Part shown: one piece after another, positions 42,771 to 50,708 of the stretch | Position numbering within the stretch: the first letter of the stretch is position 1 | Layout: the number at the start of each line of letters is the position of its first letter | NCBI RefSeq assembly: GCF_014646875.1 | Contig: NZ_BMOC01000012.1 | Span: forward strand, 1-64,000 | DNA: 64,000 nucleotides | Origin: Halobellus salinus | GTDB lineage: Archaea; Halobacteriota; Halobacteria; Halobacteriales; Haloferacaceae | Direction: 5' to 3' | Program-made: the position numbers and the translations under genes | The notes under the pieces: model-generated | The model's input: only the letters and a program-made list of their open reading frames with translations | What the model was told of the DNA's origin: nothing | The model's database searches: none

Positions 42771-43754
42771 ATGCCGGTGCCCTGTGTCCGCGTCCCGACC
42801 GAGCGTGGCGAGGAGACCCGCCAGGCGCTTGCGGCCCGTGACCTGCTCGACCGCCGCTACGAGATCACGGCGTCGGAGGGGAGCCTCTACGTCCCCGTGA
42901 CCGACCGAGGGGCAGTGCCGGCGGGCTACGAAGTCGTCGACAGGGATGTCCCCGCGCGGGAGACCCAGACCACGCCCGCGGACGTCCTCGGGGTCGATCC
43001 GTCCTACGAACGCCTGGGCGACATCGTCGTCCTTGACGAGGACGACCCCGAGCGCGCCCGGCAAGTCGCGGACGCGATCGTCGCATCCGACCTCCGCGCC
43101 ACCACGGTAGTGAACCGTGCCTCGAAGGTCTCGGGCGAACTCCGGGTCCGGGAGTGGGACGTGCTTGTCGGGGAGTCGACCGAGACCGTCCACCGGGAGT
43201 ACGGCCACGAGTTCGGGGTCGACATCGCCGAGGTGTACTTCTCGCCGCGGTTGGCGACCGAGCGCCACCGGGTTGTCGAGCAGGTGAACAACGATGAGTG
43301 CGCGCTGGACATGTTCGCCGGTGTGGGGCCGTTCGCGGTCCCGATGGCCGCCCGCGGCGCCGACGTCGTGGCGTGCGACCTCAACCCCGTCGCCGTGGCG
43401 TACCTCCGGGAGAACGCCCGACGAAACGGCGTCGACAACCGCGTGACTGCAATCGAGGGCGGCGTGCGCGAGCTCGTCACCGACTACGCGGGGTGGGCCG
43501 ACCGGCTGGTGATGAACCTCCCACACACTGCGGGGGAGTTTCTCGACACCGCAGTCGAACTCGCCGGCGCGGAGTGTGTGGTCCACTACTACGACATCCA
43601 ACACGAGGACGACCCGTTCGGCCCCGGAACACGGGCGATCCGCGAGGCCGCCGAGCCCGGTTACGAGGTCGCAGTCGAGACCGAGCGGGTGGTCCGATCG
43701 TACGCGCCACACGAGGAGAACGTCTGCCTCGACGTTCGGCTCACGGCACGGTGA
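42771..43754 (+). CDS. trm5: tRNA (guanine37-N1)-methyltransferase, Trm5-like
   Basis: A 327-residue class I SAM-dependent methyltransferase. The N-terminal D1/D2-type region is followed by RLATERHRV, SAM motif I LDMFAGVGPFAVP (near 180), the acidic loop VVACDLNPVAVAYLRENARRN, and the catalytic NLPHTAGEFLD (N-L-P-H). This arrangement matches archaeal Trm5/Taw22 enzymes that make m1G37 of tRNA. The downstream gene is tRNA-Thr on the same strand. Confidence 0.88.
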   Translation: MPVPCVRVPTERGEETRQALAARDLLDRRYEITASEGSLYVPVTDRGAVPAGYEVVDRDVPARETQTTPADVLGVDPSYERLGDIVVLDEDDPERARQVADAIVASDLRATTVVNRASKVSGELRVREWDVLVGESTETVHREYGHEFGVDIAEVYFSPRLATERHRVVEQVNNDECALDMFAGVGPFAVPMAARGADVVACDLNPVAVAYLRENARRNGVDNRVTAIEGGVRELVTDYAGWADRLVMNLPHTAGEFLDTAVELAGAECVVHYYDIQHEDDPFGPGTRAIREAAEPGYEVAVETERVVRSYAPHEENVCLDVRLTAR

Positions 43755-43809
43755 TTCGGAAGCCTTTTTTAGCTCATCGGAGTACCGTCGTATGCTGCCT
43801 TACCATCGC

Positions 43810-43882
43810 GCCGGCGTAGCTCAGCTGGCAGAGCGATTCCTTCGTAAGGAATAGGCCGAGGGTTCAAATCCCTCCGCCGGCT
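43810..43882 (+). tRNA. trnT: tRNA-Thr (CGU)
   Basis: A cloverleaf is readable. The acceptor GCCGGCG pairs with CGCCGGC and T is the discriminator. The anticodon stem ATTCC/GGAAT has loop TTCGTAA, giving anticodon CGT, and the T loop is GGTTCAAATCC. No intron is present and CCA is not encoded. An IS200/IS605-type relic begins about 30 bases downstream. Confidence 0.95.
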
Positions 43883-43904
43883 TTCGTTCGGCTTCGCCTC
43901 TCGA

Positions 43905-44262
43905 ATGACCGTAAACTGCCTCGGGGTCAAGCCCCGAGGCTTTCGCGTGGACTCCCGTTCTACCCACTAACAGTGGGAGGCGAATATTCGCCGCTCACGT
44001 TCAGCGTCCCGCGATTCAAGCGCACATCTACGGGTGCGCCTCCGTTGTTTGCGTTTTGCCGACGTTGACGAGATGCTCCGCGTCTCGTCCGCACACCCGA
44101 AATCTGTGATTTCTAGGGACGACGGAGATACTGCAGACCGATGTTCTTCGAAGCGTTGTCGTCAGCGTGGTTCTCGTACCCGCACTTCTGACAACAGAAC
44201 GCTTCACCAGACCGATTGTCGCTGTGGGTGAACGGTTGGACTCGCCGACGGACACAAGCGCT
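43905..44262 (-). pseudogene. tnpB 3' remnant with right end (IS200/IS605, IS1341-type)
   Basis: Minus-strand codons 44262-44113 read [20 protein letters not shown] then [20 protein letters not shown], the zinc-ribbon and last RuvC motif of TnpB (Asp in ADDNASKN). Further down, scraps such as RLNRGTLNVSGEYSP and PRESPRLDPEAV match the usual tail of haloarchaeal TnpB loci, interrupted by stops. The right-end hairpin CCTCGGGG-CTTGA-CCCCGAGG lies at 43918-43940. The N-terminal ~85 percent of the gene is absent. Confidence 0.75.
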
Positions 44263-44332
44263 CGAATAGTCAGACGAGTGCGATGGTCGTCGACAGTGAC
44301 GTACTCCCACGAGTGGCCGGGGTGTTGGTGCC

Positions 44333-44563
44333 CTACTCCGTGAGTGGGAGCAGTATGCCGAAGATGAACACCGCAAGTAACACCACGAGGATGCCGAGGA
44401 ACTCCGCATCGACGAGAACCGTATCAATCCACCCGGGGGCGTGGACTGTTGACACGCCGAGCGCCACGTCCCCCAAGAATCCGCCCATTACCAGCGATAC
44501 TCCGAGCAATACGCTCGTTTTGGTGAGTTTGGCGTAATCTATATCGCCGTATCGTCCGGCCAT
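44333..44563 (-). CDS. Small two-helix membrane protein
   Basis: A 76-residue protein ([21 protein letters not shown]...) with two membrane helices, one at about 18-35 and one at 52-72 ([20 protein letters not shown]). It resembles a small haloarchaeal DUF family. A TATA-like AGATATTATCC lies on the minus strand at 44586-44596, about 25 bases before the ATG, supporting leaderless expression and this start. It is divergent from the next small membrane gene. Confidence 0.75.
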   Translation of the reverse strand: MAGRYGDIDYAKLTKTSVLLGVSLVMGGFLGDVALGVSTVHAPGWIDTVLVDAEFLGILVVLLAVFIFGILLPLTE

Positions 44564-44585
44564 ACTGGTGGTTGGATTCCGGTTG

Positions 44586-44597
44586 GATAATATCTTT
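44586..44597 (-). promoter_or_regulatory. TATA box for the 44563 gene
   Basis: Minus-strand AGATATTATCC is placed about 25 bases upstream of the start at 44563. Confidence 0.5.
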
Positions 44598-44646
44598 TCG
44601 ACTGCCGAACCGAAGGAGTCTTCAGGTTGTCTGTCAGGGTGTCAGT

Positions 44647-44892
44647 ATGGACTCAGCACCTCTGTTAGAACTTCTGCCGGAGCTCGTCGAGATTGTCCTC
44701 TTCGGTGTCGGGAGTGTTGGTCTGACGGTGATTGGTGTCTTCATAGAGCGGTTTGCACTCCTCACGGCGTTGGACGGAGAGACCCTGCTCGGGGGGTGGT
44801 TCGCGGTGATGGGGTGTATGGCGCTCCTGTTTGGGTATCTCCTGTTTACTGACAAGCTCCGACCAAAGCTTGTGACTCTCACCGACGCGTGA
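44647..44892 (+). CDS. Small two-helix membrane protein
   Basis: An 81-residue protein with two membrane helices (IVLFGVGSVGLTVIGVFIE and LGGWFAVMGCMALLFGYLLF) and short polar ends. It resembles other small haloarchaeal membrane DUF proteins. Its stop is followed after one or two bases by a 21-bp minisatellite. The start at 44647 is chosen by the polar, acidic N-terminus MDSAPLLELLPELVE. Confidence 0.7.
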   Translation: MDSAPLLELLPELVEIVLFGVGSVGLTVIGVFIERFALLTALDGETLLGGWFAVMGCMALLFGYLLFTDKLRPKLVTLTDA

Positions 44893-44894
44893 GA

Positions 44895-45107
44895 ACCTGG
44901 CCGGCCTTGCCGTCTTCCTGACCGGCCTCGCCGTCTTCCTGACCGGCCTTGCCGTCTTCCTGACCGGCCTTGCCGTCTTCCTGACCGGCCTCGCCGTCTT
45001 CCTGACCGGCCTTGCCGTCTTCCTGACCGGCCTCGCCGTCTTCCTGACCGGCCTTGCCGTCTTCCTGACCGGCCTCGCCGTCTTCCTGACCGGCCTTGCC
45101 GTCTTCC
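44895..45107. repeat. Minisatellite: ~10 copies of a 21-bp unit
   Basis: The unit is CTGACCGGCCTTGCCGTCTTC with C/T variation at one position. Read on the plus strand in the longest open frame it gives LTGLAVF repeated, and the C/T change is silent there. On the minus strand it gives KTARPVR (silent) or QEDGKAG/QEDGEAG. No start codon precedes the plus-strand frame, which is closed by a TGA before 44893. Confidence 0.85.
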
Positions 45108-45228
45108 ACCGCCTCAACACGGCGGATTTCGCCCCGGCGTTCCGAAACCGAGCCGTTCGAACGACGTGACGAAGGCGTCCCCGCCCCGGGAGGCGTTCCC
45201 GCACCAACTCGATCAACGCCGGTGTGCA

Positions 45229-45571
45229 TTGCCCTCTGCCCGCGCCTGAAGACGCGGGAATCCGGCAATCGGATTCGGGCGGTCGTCGCCCGTCGGGTCC
45301 ACTCTGCACTCGGGGGGAGCCGGCGACATACCGGCGGAACTCTCGGTTGTCTCCCTCGTGGGGCTGTGGCCCGGCCACTGCGGCCCCGTCGAACTCCGTG
45401 TCGTCGCCGTGCGACCCACCGCCCGCCACCCCCTGTGGCTCGGGGACGGCATCTCACCGAGTCCGTAGCATCCACACCGGCAAGCGCCACGGCTATACAG
45501 ACACCGACAACCGGGCCACGTGTCCGCTTGACCCCCACCGACAGACGGGGTATCCGCTCGTATCTGTATCA
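45229..45571 (-). repeat. Repeat B: second copy of the ~345-bp repeat
   Basis: Collinear with 22242-22586. The 3' hairpin on the minus strand is CCCGCG-loop-CGCGGG (45239-45258), with a loop different from repeat A. Conserved blocks alternate with variable ones, as expected for a structured RNA or IS end under partial constraint. It lies between the 21-bp minisatellite and the acyl-CoA ligase gene. Confidence 0.6.
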
Positions 45572-45662
45572 CGCGCTCGTTGCTCCGACGATACTGAGCG
45601 ATGCCTGGGTGGTGTGAGAAGCGTTCCACACCACCCTCAGCCCGAGCATAGACTGACCGTGG

Positions 45663-47243
45663 TCACTCCGCGGAGGCGGCGTGGGACTCTCTGAGTTCGA
45701 CCTTGCGGATCTTCCCCGTGGAGGTCTCGGGGAGGTCGTCGACGAACTCAACCACGGTCGGACATTTGAAGTGTGCGAGAGTGTCGCGGGCAAACGCCAC
45801 GACCGCGTCCTCGGTGAGGTCGGCGCCGGCGGCGGGCACGACGAGCGCTTTCGGCGTCTCGCCCCACTTCTCGTGTGGAACGCCGATCACCGCAACGCGC
45901 TCGATGTCCGGATGGTTGTAGAGGGCGTCCTCGACCTCAACACTCGAGATGTTTTCGCCGCCGCTGATGATGACGTCCTTTTTTCGATCCTTGATCGAGA
46001 TCATGCGACGGTCGTCGACCGTGGCGAAGTCGCCGGTGTGGAACCATCCCTCAGCACGGCCGGAGAACGCCTCGCGGGTCTGCTCGGGCTTGTTCCAGTA
46101 ACGGTCCATCACCTGGTTCCCGCGGACGACGATCTCGCCCATGGTCTCGTCGTCCGCCGGGACGTCCTCACCGTCCTCGTCGACGACGCGGAGTTCGGTC
46201 CCGACCATGGCGTGGCCCTGACGGGTCTTGATCGTGAAGCGACCCTCGCTTGCGATCCGGCGCGGCGAGTTGCTCGTCGTGATCAGCGGGCCGGTCTCTG
46301 TCAGGCCGTAGACGTGTAGGATGTTCCAGCCGAGTTCGTCCTCAACGGTCCGGATGGTTGCCTCCGGTGGCGGGCTGGCTGCGGTCGCGATCCTGACCGG
46401 TTTGTCACCGGTCGCCGCGACGTCGTGAGTCTCGTAGTGGTTGAGCATCCGGTCAAGAACCGTCGGCGCGCCACACAGGTAGGTCACGTTGTGGTCCTGG
46501 ATGCGCTCGAAGGCGCCCCCGGCGTCGAAATGGCGCTGACAGACGTGCGTCCCGCCGACGCCGGTGACGATGTAGGGGTATCCCCACCCGTTGACGTGGA
46601 ACATCGGGAGCGTCCAGAGGTAGGCGTCGTCGTCGGTGACCTCGGTGTGGTGAGTGGAGATCAGCGCGTGCCAGTGCTCGGTGCGGTGGGTCCGGACAAC
46701 GCCTTTCGGGTCGCCGGTGGTCCCGCTGGTGTAGTTGATCGTCGCGGGATCGTCCTCGGAGATGCCCGGGCGCTCGACCGCGGCGGGGTCAGCGTCCTCA
46801 AGCAGCGACTCGTAGTCGCGCCACTCGCCGTCGACGCGGTCGGCCGAGTTGGCGACGAACGTCTCGACGGGGACAGCGTCGCGGATCTCCTCGACCGTCT
46901 CGGCGTACTCGTGATCGGCGACGACCGCCCGGGCCCCACAGTCACCGAGGATGTACTCGTAGTCCGCGGCGATGAGGCGGTAGTTGAGCGGGACCGAGAC
47001 GGCCCCGAGCACGTTGATCGCAAACAGCGTCTCCAGAAACCAGTGGGTATTCGGCGAGAGCAGCGCCACGCGGTCGCCCTGTTCGATCCCGAGATCCGAG
47101 AGCGCCGCGGCCGCGCGGTCGACCCGCTGCCCGAACTCGGCGTAGGTGTACTCCGTCCCGTCGTGGGCGATCACGCCGACTTCGTTGCCGTAGACGTCGA
47201 CCCCCCTGTCGAGGAAGTCGAGCGTCGTCATCGGTCGGTGCAT
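45663..47243 (-). CDS. Acyl-CoA synthetase / AMP-dependent ligase
   Basis: A 526-residue ANL-superfamily enzyme that activates a carboxylic acid to its CoA thioester through an acyl-AMP. It contains the AMP-binding loop TINYTSGTTGDPKGV (near 180), YGLTETGP, the hinge-side motif GWFHTGDFATVDD, the hinge IKDRKKDVIISGGENIS, and the C-terminal Lys in TSTGKIRKVELR. The medium- or long-chain type is suggested by the PKGV form. ATG starts are at 47243 and 47231; I give the longer. It is divergent from a thiolase gene, hinting at fatty-acid or acyl-CoA metabolism. Confidence 0.92.
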   Translation of the reverse strand: MHRPMTTLDFLDRGVDVYGNEVGVIAHDGTEYTYAEFGQRVDRAAAALSDLGIEQGDRVALLSPNTHWFLETLFAINVLGAVSVPLNYRLIAADYEYILGDCGARAVVADHEYAETVEEIRDAVPVETFVANSADRVDGEWRDYESLLEDADPAAVERPGISEDDPATINYTSGTTGDPKGVVRTHRTEHWHALISTHHTEVTDDDAYLWTLPMFHVNGWGYPYIVTGVGGTHVCQRHFDAGGAFERIQDHNVTYLCGAPTVLDRMLNHYETHDVAATGDKPVRIATAASPPPEATIRTVEDELGWNILHVYGLTETGPLITTSNSPRRIASEGRFTIKTRQGHAMVGTELRVVDEDGEDVPADDETMGEIVVRGNQVMDRYWNKPEQTREAFSGRAEGWFHTGDFATVDDRRMISIKDRKKDVIISGGENISSVEVEDALYNHPDIERVAVIGVPHEKWGETPKALVVPAAGADLTEDAVVAFARDTLAHFKCPTVVEFVDDLPETSTGKIRKVELRESHAASAE

Positions 47244-47415
47244 ACGATGCCAACGCGCACTCGTGACACGTAGTTCTTTCTTCACGCCGGGGCGTGTGCG
47301 CCCCGTACTCGGCTGAGTCGAGTCGATAACGGCGTTCGTCGGGTGGCAGCGGGCCGCGTCACGTGGTGGGGGTACGACCGAACGTTTATTACGAACAGTT
47401 GACTTCCCACAGAGG

Positions 47416-48582
47416 ATGTCCACAGCTCACCTCATCGCGGTCGGGGCCTCCCCGCTGGGCAAAACGGACCTGCCCGGCCGCGACCTGTTCTCGCGGGCGC
47501 TGGCCGAGGCGTTCGCGGAGTTGCCCGACCCGGCCGACGTCGTCGACGGGGTGTACGTCGGTGCGCAGTCCGAACGCTACGAGAACCAGATCATGCAGGG
47601 GACGCTGCTGGCGGAGTGGGCCGGCCTGCGGAACGTCCCCGCAGAGCGCGTCGAAGCGTGTGCGGCCGCCGGAGCGCTCGCGCTCAAGAACGCCGTCCGG
47701 GACGTTCGCGCGGGCGTCCACGACACCGTACTGGCGTGTGGCGTTGAGAAGATGACCGCCGGCGGGACCGAGGGGGCGACGAACGCGCTGGGTGCCGCCT
47801 TCGAGCGCGCCCTCGAACAGCGCTCCGGGATCACCGCGCCGGCCACGTACGCCCTGCTCGCGCGGCGATACCTCCACGAAACCGACGCCACCGAACGGGA
47901 CCTGGGCCGGATCGCGGTGAAGAACCACCGGAACGCCGTCGCCAACCCCCGAGCCATGTTCCGGGACGCGGTCGACATCGGGACCGTGATGGACGCGCCG
48001 GCTGTCGCGCCCCCGCTGAAACTCTACGACTGCGCGCCGGTCACCGACGGTGCCGCCGCCGTCGTGGTCGCAAGCGACGACGTGGCGGCTGATCTGCAGC
48101 GCCGCCCTGACACCGTCCGCGTGGCCGGGGTCGGGTCGGCGGCCAACAATCTCGCGGTCGCGGAGCGTGACCTGACGTTCGTCGAGGGGGCGAACGTCGC
48201 CGTTTCGACCGCCTACGAGGACGCCGACGTGGATGCCAGAGAGATCGATATTGCGGAGGTTCACGACGCCTTCACCGTCTGTGAGGCGCTGTTGGCGGAG
48301 GCCGCCGAGTTCGCCCCCGAGGGTCGCGGTATCGAGACCGTCGAAGACCCCAAGAACCGGTCGGCGGGGTGGACTGACGTCCGGATCAACACCAGCGGCG
48401 GGCTGAAGGCCCGCGGACACCCGATCGGGGCGACCGGGCTGCTGCAAGCGGTTGAGGCCTACGAACAGCTTACCGGGCAGGCCGGCGACCGGCAGGTTGC
48501 TGACGCGGAAACGGCGCTGCTCATCAACGAAGGCGGTGTCGCGGACGCCCACACCGTCGCCACCGTGCTGGCTGCGGAATGA
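47416..48582 (+). CDS. Thiolase-family acetyl-CoA acetyltransferase / SCP-x-like
   Basis: A 388-residue thiolase of the archaeal type. The nucleophile Cys lies in RVEACAAAGALAL near residue 90. The catalytic His is in EVHDAFTVCEAL, and the GHPIGATG motif with the third catalytic residue is near 335. This subfamily (thiolase or lipid-transfer-like) pairs with a DUF35 protein, here directly downstream with overlapping stop and start codons. The complex likely condenses or cleaves acyl-CoAs, as in the HMG-CoA/mevalonate entry or fatty-acid degradation. Confidence 0.92.
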   Translation: MSTAHLIAVGASPLGKTDLPGRDLFSRALAEAFAELPDPADVVDGVYVGAQSERYENQIMQGTLLAEWAGLRNVPAERVEACAAAGALALKNAVRDVRAGVHDTVLACGVEKMTAGGTEGATNALGAAFERALEQRSGITAPATYALLARRYLHETDATERDLGRIAVKNHRNAVANPRAMFRDAVDIGTVMDAPAVAPPLKLYDCAPVTDGAAAVVVASDDVAADLQRRPDTVRVAGVGSAANNLAVAERDLTFVEGANVAVSTAYEDADVDAREIDIAEVHDAFTVCEALLAEAAEFAPEGRGIETVEDPKNRSAGWTDVRINTSGGLKARGHPIGATGLLQAVEAYEQLTGQAGDRQVADAETALLINEGGVADAHTVATVLAAE

Positions 48583-49073
48583 CCGACGAGAGTGATTCAC
48601 CGATGACAGACACCGATTCCACGACGACGGGACCGCTCACAGCCGAAGCCCTCACCGCCGACTCGGCGTTCACCCTCCCCGGCTTCTTCGACGCGTTGGC
48701 CGACGGCCGGCTGCTGGCCGCCCGGTGTACCGACTGCGAGACGCACATGCTGCCCCCTCGGCCCGCCTGTTACGCGTGTGGCAGCCGGGCAGTCACGCTC
48801 TCGGAGCAGCCCCGGACCGGCGAGGTGGTCTCGTACACGTCGGTCAACCGGCCCCCATCCGCGTTCGAGCACCTGGCACCGATCACTGTGGCGGTGGTCG
48901 AACTTGACTCGTCGGCTCGGCTCACGGGCCGCGTCGCCGCGCCGCTCGAAGACCTCGCCATCGGAGACCGCGTCGAACTCGAGGTCCGCGACCCCGAGGA
49001 CGTCGGTATCGATCCGGCGTTCGACCTGTCGTACGAGGCGGAGTGGCCGGTCCACGTCTTCGAGCGAGCGTAA
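48579..49073 (+). CDS. DUF35 zinc-ribbon OB-fold protein, thiolase partner
   Basis: A 164-residue protein with an N-terminal extension, then the DUF35 rubredoxin-like zinc ribbon (CTDCETHMLPPRPACYACGS at about 50-69) and an OB-fold (about 85-155, GEVVSYTSVNRPPSAF). Such proteins bind archaeal thiolases and channel CoA intermediates. The start overlaps the thiolase stop by four bases (ATGA), so the stoichiometry is probably coupled. A second in-frame ATG lies at 48603. Confidence 0.92.
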   Translation: MTDESDSPMTDTDSTTTGPLTAEALTADSAFTLPGFFDALADGRLLAARCTDCETHMLPPRPACYACGSRAVTLSEQPRTGEVVSYTSVNRPPSAFEHLAPITVAVVELDSSARLTGRVAAPLEDLAIGDRVELEVRDPEDVGIDPAFDLSYEAEWPVHVFERA

Positions 49074-49075
49074 CC

Positions 49076-49203
49076 GGGCGGACCGCCGTGCGGCCGTCCT
49101 CGACGAACTTGACGGGACGATTCCGCTCCCGACCGTTCTCGACGAACCGAAGCCGATGGAGGCGGGCAAAGCGATCGCGGAGCGATTCATCGTCTCGGAG
49201 TGA
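49076..49203 (+). pseudogene. Gene fragment downstream of DUF35
   Basis: A 42-codon stretch reads ADRRAAVLDELDGTIPLPTV then LDEPKPMEAGKAIAERFIVS and a stop. It has protein-like composition and no start codon, and it begins right after the DUF35 stop. It appears to be the C-terminal remnant of a lost gene. I do not recognise the family. Confidence 0.4.
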
Positions 49204-49265
49204 CCCGAGACCGCAGCGCCGCTCGATGGCACACGGTCGCCGCGTTCACGCCTGTCCGGCGCGGC

Positions 49266-49988
49266 TCACGAATCGGGGAAGCGGAAGACGATCTCCATCG
49301 GCAACCCGCGGGGGTCGAGTTCGGGATCCCGCGGGAGCGTTTCGAGTTCCTCGTCGGCACCGCGTGCGGTGAGCGCCACCGTGAACGCGTCGAGCAGGTC
49401 GTCGTTGGAAGCGTCGCACTCGAGGCCGCCGGCGGCGTCCCACAGGTGGTCGTAGACGTCGGGTTCCACCGCGCGGAGGACGGCCACGCGTTCCCAAAAC
49501 CCCCGTCTCGGTTGCTTGGTCTTCGAGTGCGTTGTCGGCTCGCCGGCGAACGCCTGAAAGCACACCTCGGGGTGTGACTCCCGGATCCTCCCGCGGGCCG
49601 CCGGCGTGTCGAGGAGGAACCGGTCGACCTCGTCGATCTTCGGGGCGATGCCCCAGGTCTGCCGGTTGAGGCTGCCGTCGGTCAGTCGCTCCTGGACGGC
49701 CTTGGCGGCCTCGTAGGAGTCCTCGCGGGCGGCAGCCCGCACCGGCGTCGGAAACACGCTCGTGTGGCGGGTGGGCGACAGCGTCTGCCGCGCCGCGGTG
49801 TCGCACGCCCGTGGTTCGCTCGAGTCCTCGCGGAGCCCGATCGGGACGTCGATCAGGATCCGGTCGGCGTCGCTGTGGGCCGCCCAGAGATCCGTGACGC
49901 TCCGATAGAAGTGGGCCGCCTCGTATCCCGAGTCGGAGTACACCGCCGCGAGCCACCCGTCCGGACACCCGTCGACGCCAACGTACAT
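49266..49988 (-). CDS. DUF429-family protein (RNase H-like fold)
   Basis: A 240-residue protein starting MYVGVDGCPDGWLAAVY, the first acidic motif of the DUF429 family, which is predicted to have an RNase H-like fold. ILIDVPIGLRE carries the second Asp, ACDTAARQTL and TSVFPTPVR follow, and HPEVCFQAFAG and SNDDLLDAFTVAL complete the family pattern. Activity is unproven. It is next to a small membrane protein and an HTH gene on the same strand, 20 bases apart, and may be in one transcript. Confidence 0.88.
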   Translation of the reverse strand: MYVGVDGCPDGWLAAVYSDSGYEAAHFYRSVTDLWAAHSDADRILIDVPIGLREDSSEPRACDTAARQTLSPTRHTSVFPTPVRAAAREDSYEAAKAVQERLTDGSLNRQTWGIAPKIDEVDRFLLDTPAARGRIRESHPEVCFQAFAGEPTTHSKTKQPRRGFWERVAVLRAVEPDVYDHLWDAAGGLECDASNDDLLDAFTVALTARGADEELETLPRDPELDPRGLPMEIVFRFPDS

Positions 49989-50009
49989 CGACCGTGTTTC
50001 TCCCGGCGA

Positions 50010-50312
50010 TCACTTCAACGTCACGTACGTAAGGGCGGCGAGCGCGACCGTCTGGACCGCGCGGAGCGCGACGACCGCCTGCTGGGCGGTCGGATCGCCG
50101 GCGTACAGCATCCCGGTGCTGAAGAAGAAGACGATCGCGAGGAGGTTCTCGATGAGCATCGTTGCGGCGAACCCGGCCAGTCCGGCGGTCATTCCGGAGC
50201 CGAAGGTGCGGTAGTTGCGGACCCACACGACCGTCAGCGTCCCGAGGAGAATCGCGTTAACGGCCGATAGCCCGGTGGCGACGAGCAGCCACGGCTCCAT
50301 CGCGCTCGCCAT
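50010..50312 (-). CDS. Small three-helix membrane protein paired with HTH gene
   Basis: A 100-residue protein with three or four membrane helices (WLLVATGLSAVNAILLGTLTVVWV, LAGFAATMLIENLLAIVFFF, VALRAVQTVALAALTYVTL). It directly abuts the winged-helix gene (one ends at 50312, the other at 50313). This HTH plus small membrane protein pairing is common in haloarchaea. Function is unknown; it may be the regulator's sensor or target. Confidence 0.75.
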   Translation of the reverse strand: MASAMEPWLLVATGLSAVNAILLGTLTVVWVRNYRTFGSGMTAGLAGFAATMLIENLLAIVFFFSTGMLYAGDPTAQQAVVALRAVQTVALAALTYVTLK

Positions 50313-50585
50313 TCACATCGCCTCCAGTACGCGCTCGAACTCCTCGCGGTGGCGCTCGAACCGGTCGGTCAGGAAGTAGAGTTTCCCGTAGTCGTCACCG
50401 CCGGACTCGATCACGTCGTGTTCCTGTAGCATATCGATGTGGTGTCTGATCGTGTTGTAGTCGACGTCAAGACACTCCGCAAGCTGGTTCGCGTTCCGCG
50501 GTCGCTCGTCGATGGCGTCGATGATCCGCGCGCGGTTCTCCCCGCCGCGCGTCCCGACCAGCAGATACCAGAGTGCCTTCTCCAT
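50313..50585 (-). CDS. Winged-helix (ArsR-like) transcription regulator
   Basis: A 90-residue DNA-binding protein. RIIDAIDERPRNANQLAECL and DVDYNTIRHHIDMLQEHDVI form the helix-turn-helix with the recognition helix of the ArsR-like or HTH_20 group, and a beta wing follows (YGKLYFLTDRF). It contains no ligand-binding Cys. It sits first in a unit with the small membrane protein gene and may autoregulate. Confidence 0.88.
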   Translation of the reverse strand: MEKALWYLLVGTRGGENRARIIDAIDERPRNANQLAECLDVDYNTIRHHIDMLQEHDVIESGGDDYGKLYFLTDRFERHREEFERVLEAM

Positions 50586-50708
50586 CCGTTGTCGTGTGGT
50601 CCTCGTGGGCAGGCCTTATACTGTCGGTTCGAAGACACATATTCGTCGCGTGCCGGGGGTGATTCGGCGGCCAACCTATCGGGTCGGACGGCTACGGCGT
50701 CCACGGAC

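Noticed and set aside
44895-45107. Possible CRISPR array
   Set aside because: Pure 21-bp tandem repeats without spacers and no cas genes in the window.
44879-45538. Collagen-like QEDGKAG repeat protein on the minus strand
   Set aside because: The variable base changes Lys/Glu in this frame, flanking codons are noise over repeat B, and no promoter or sensible start is seen.
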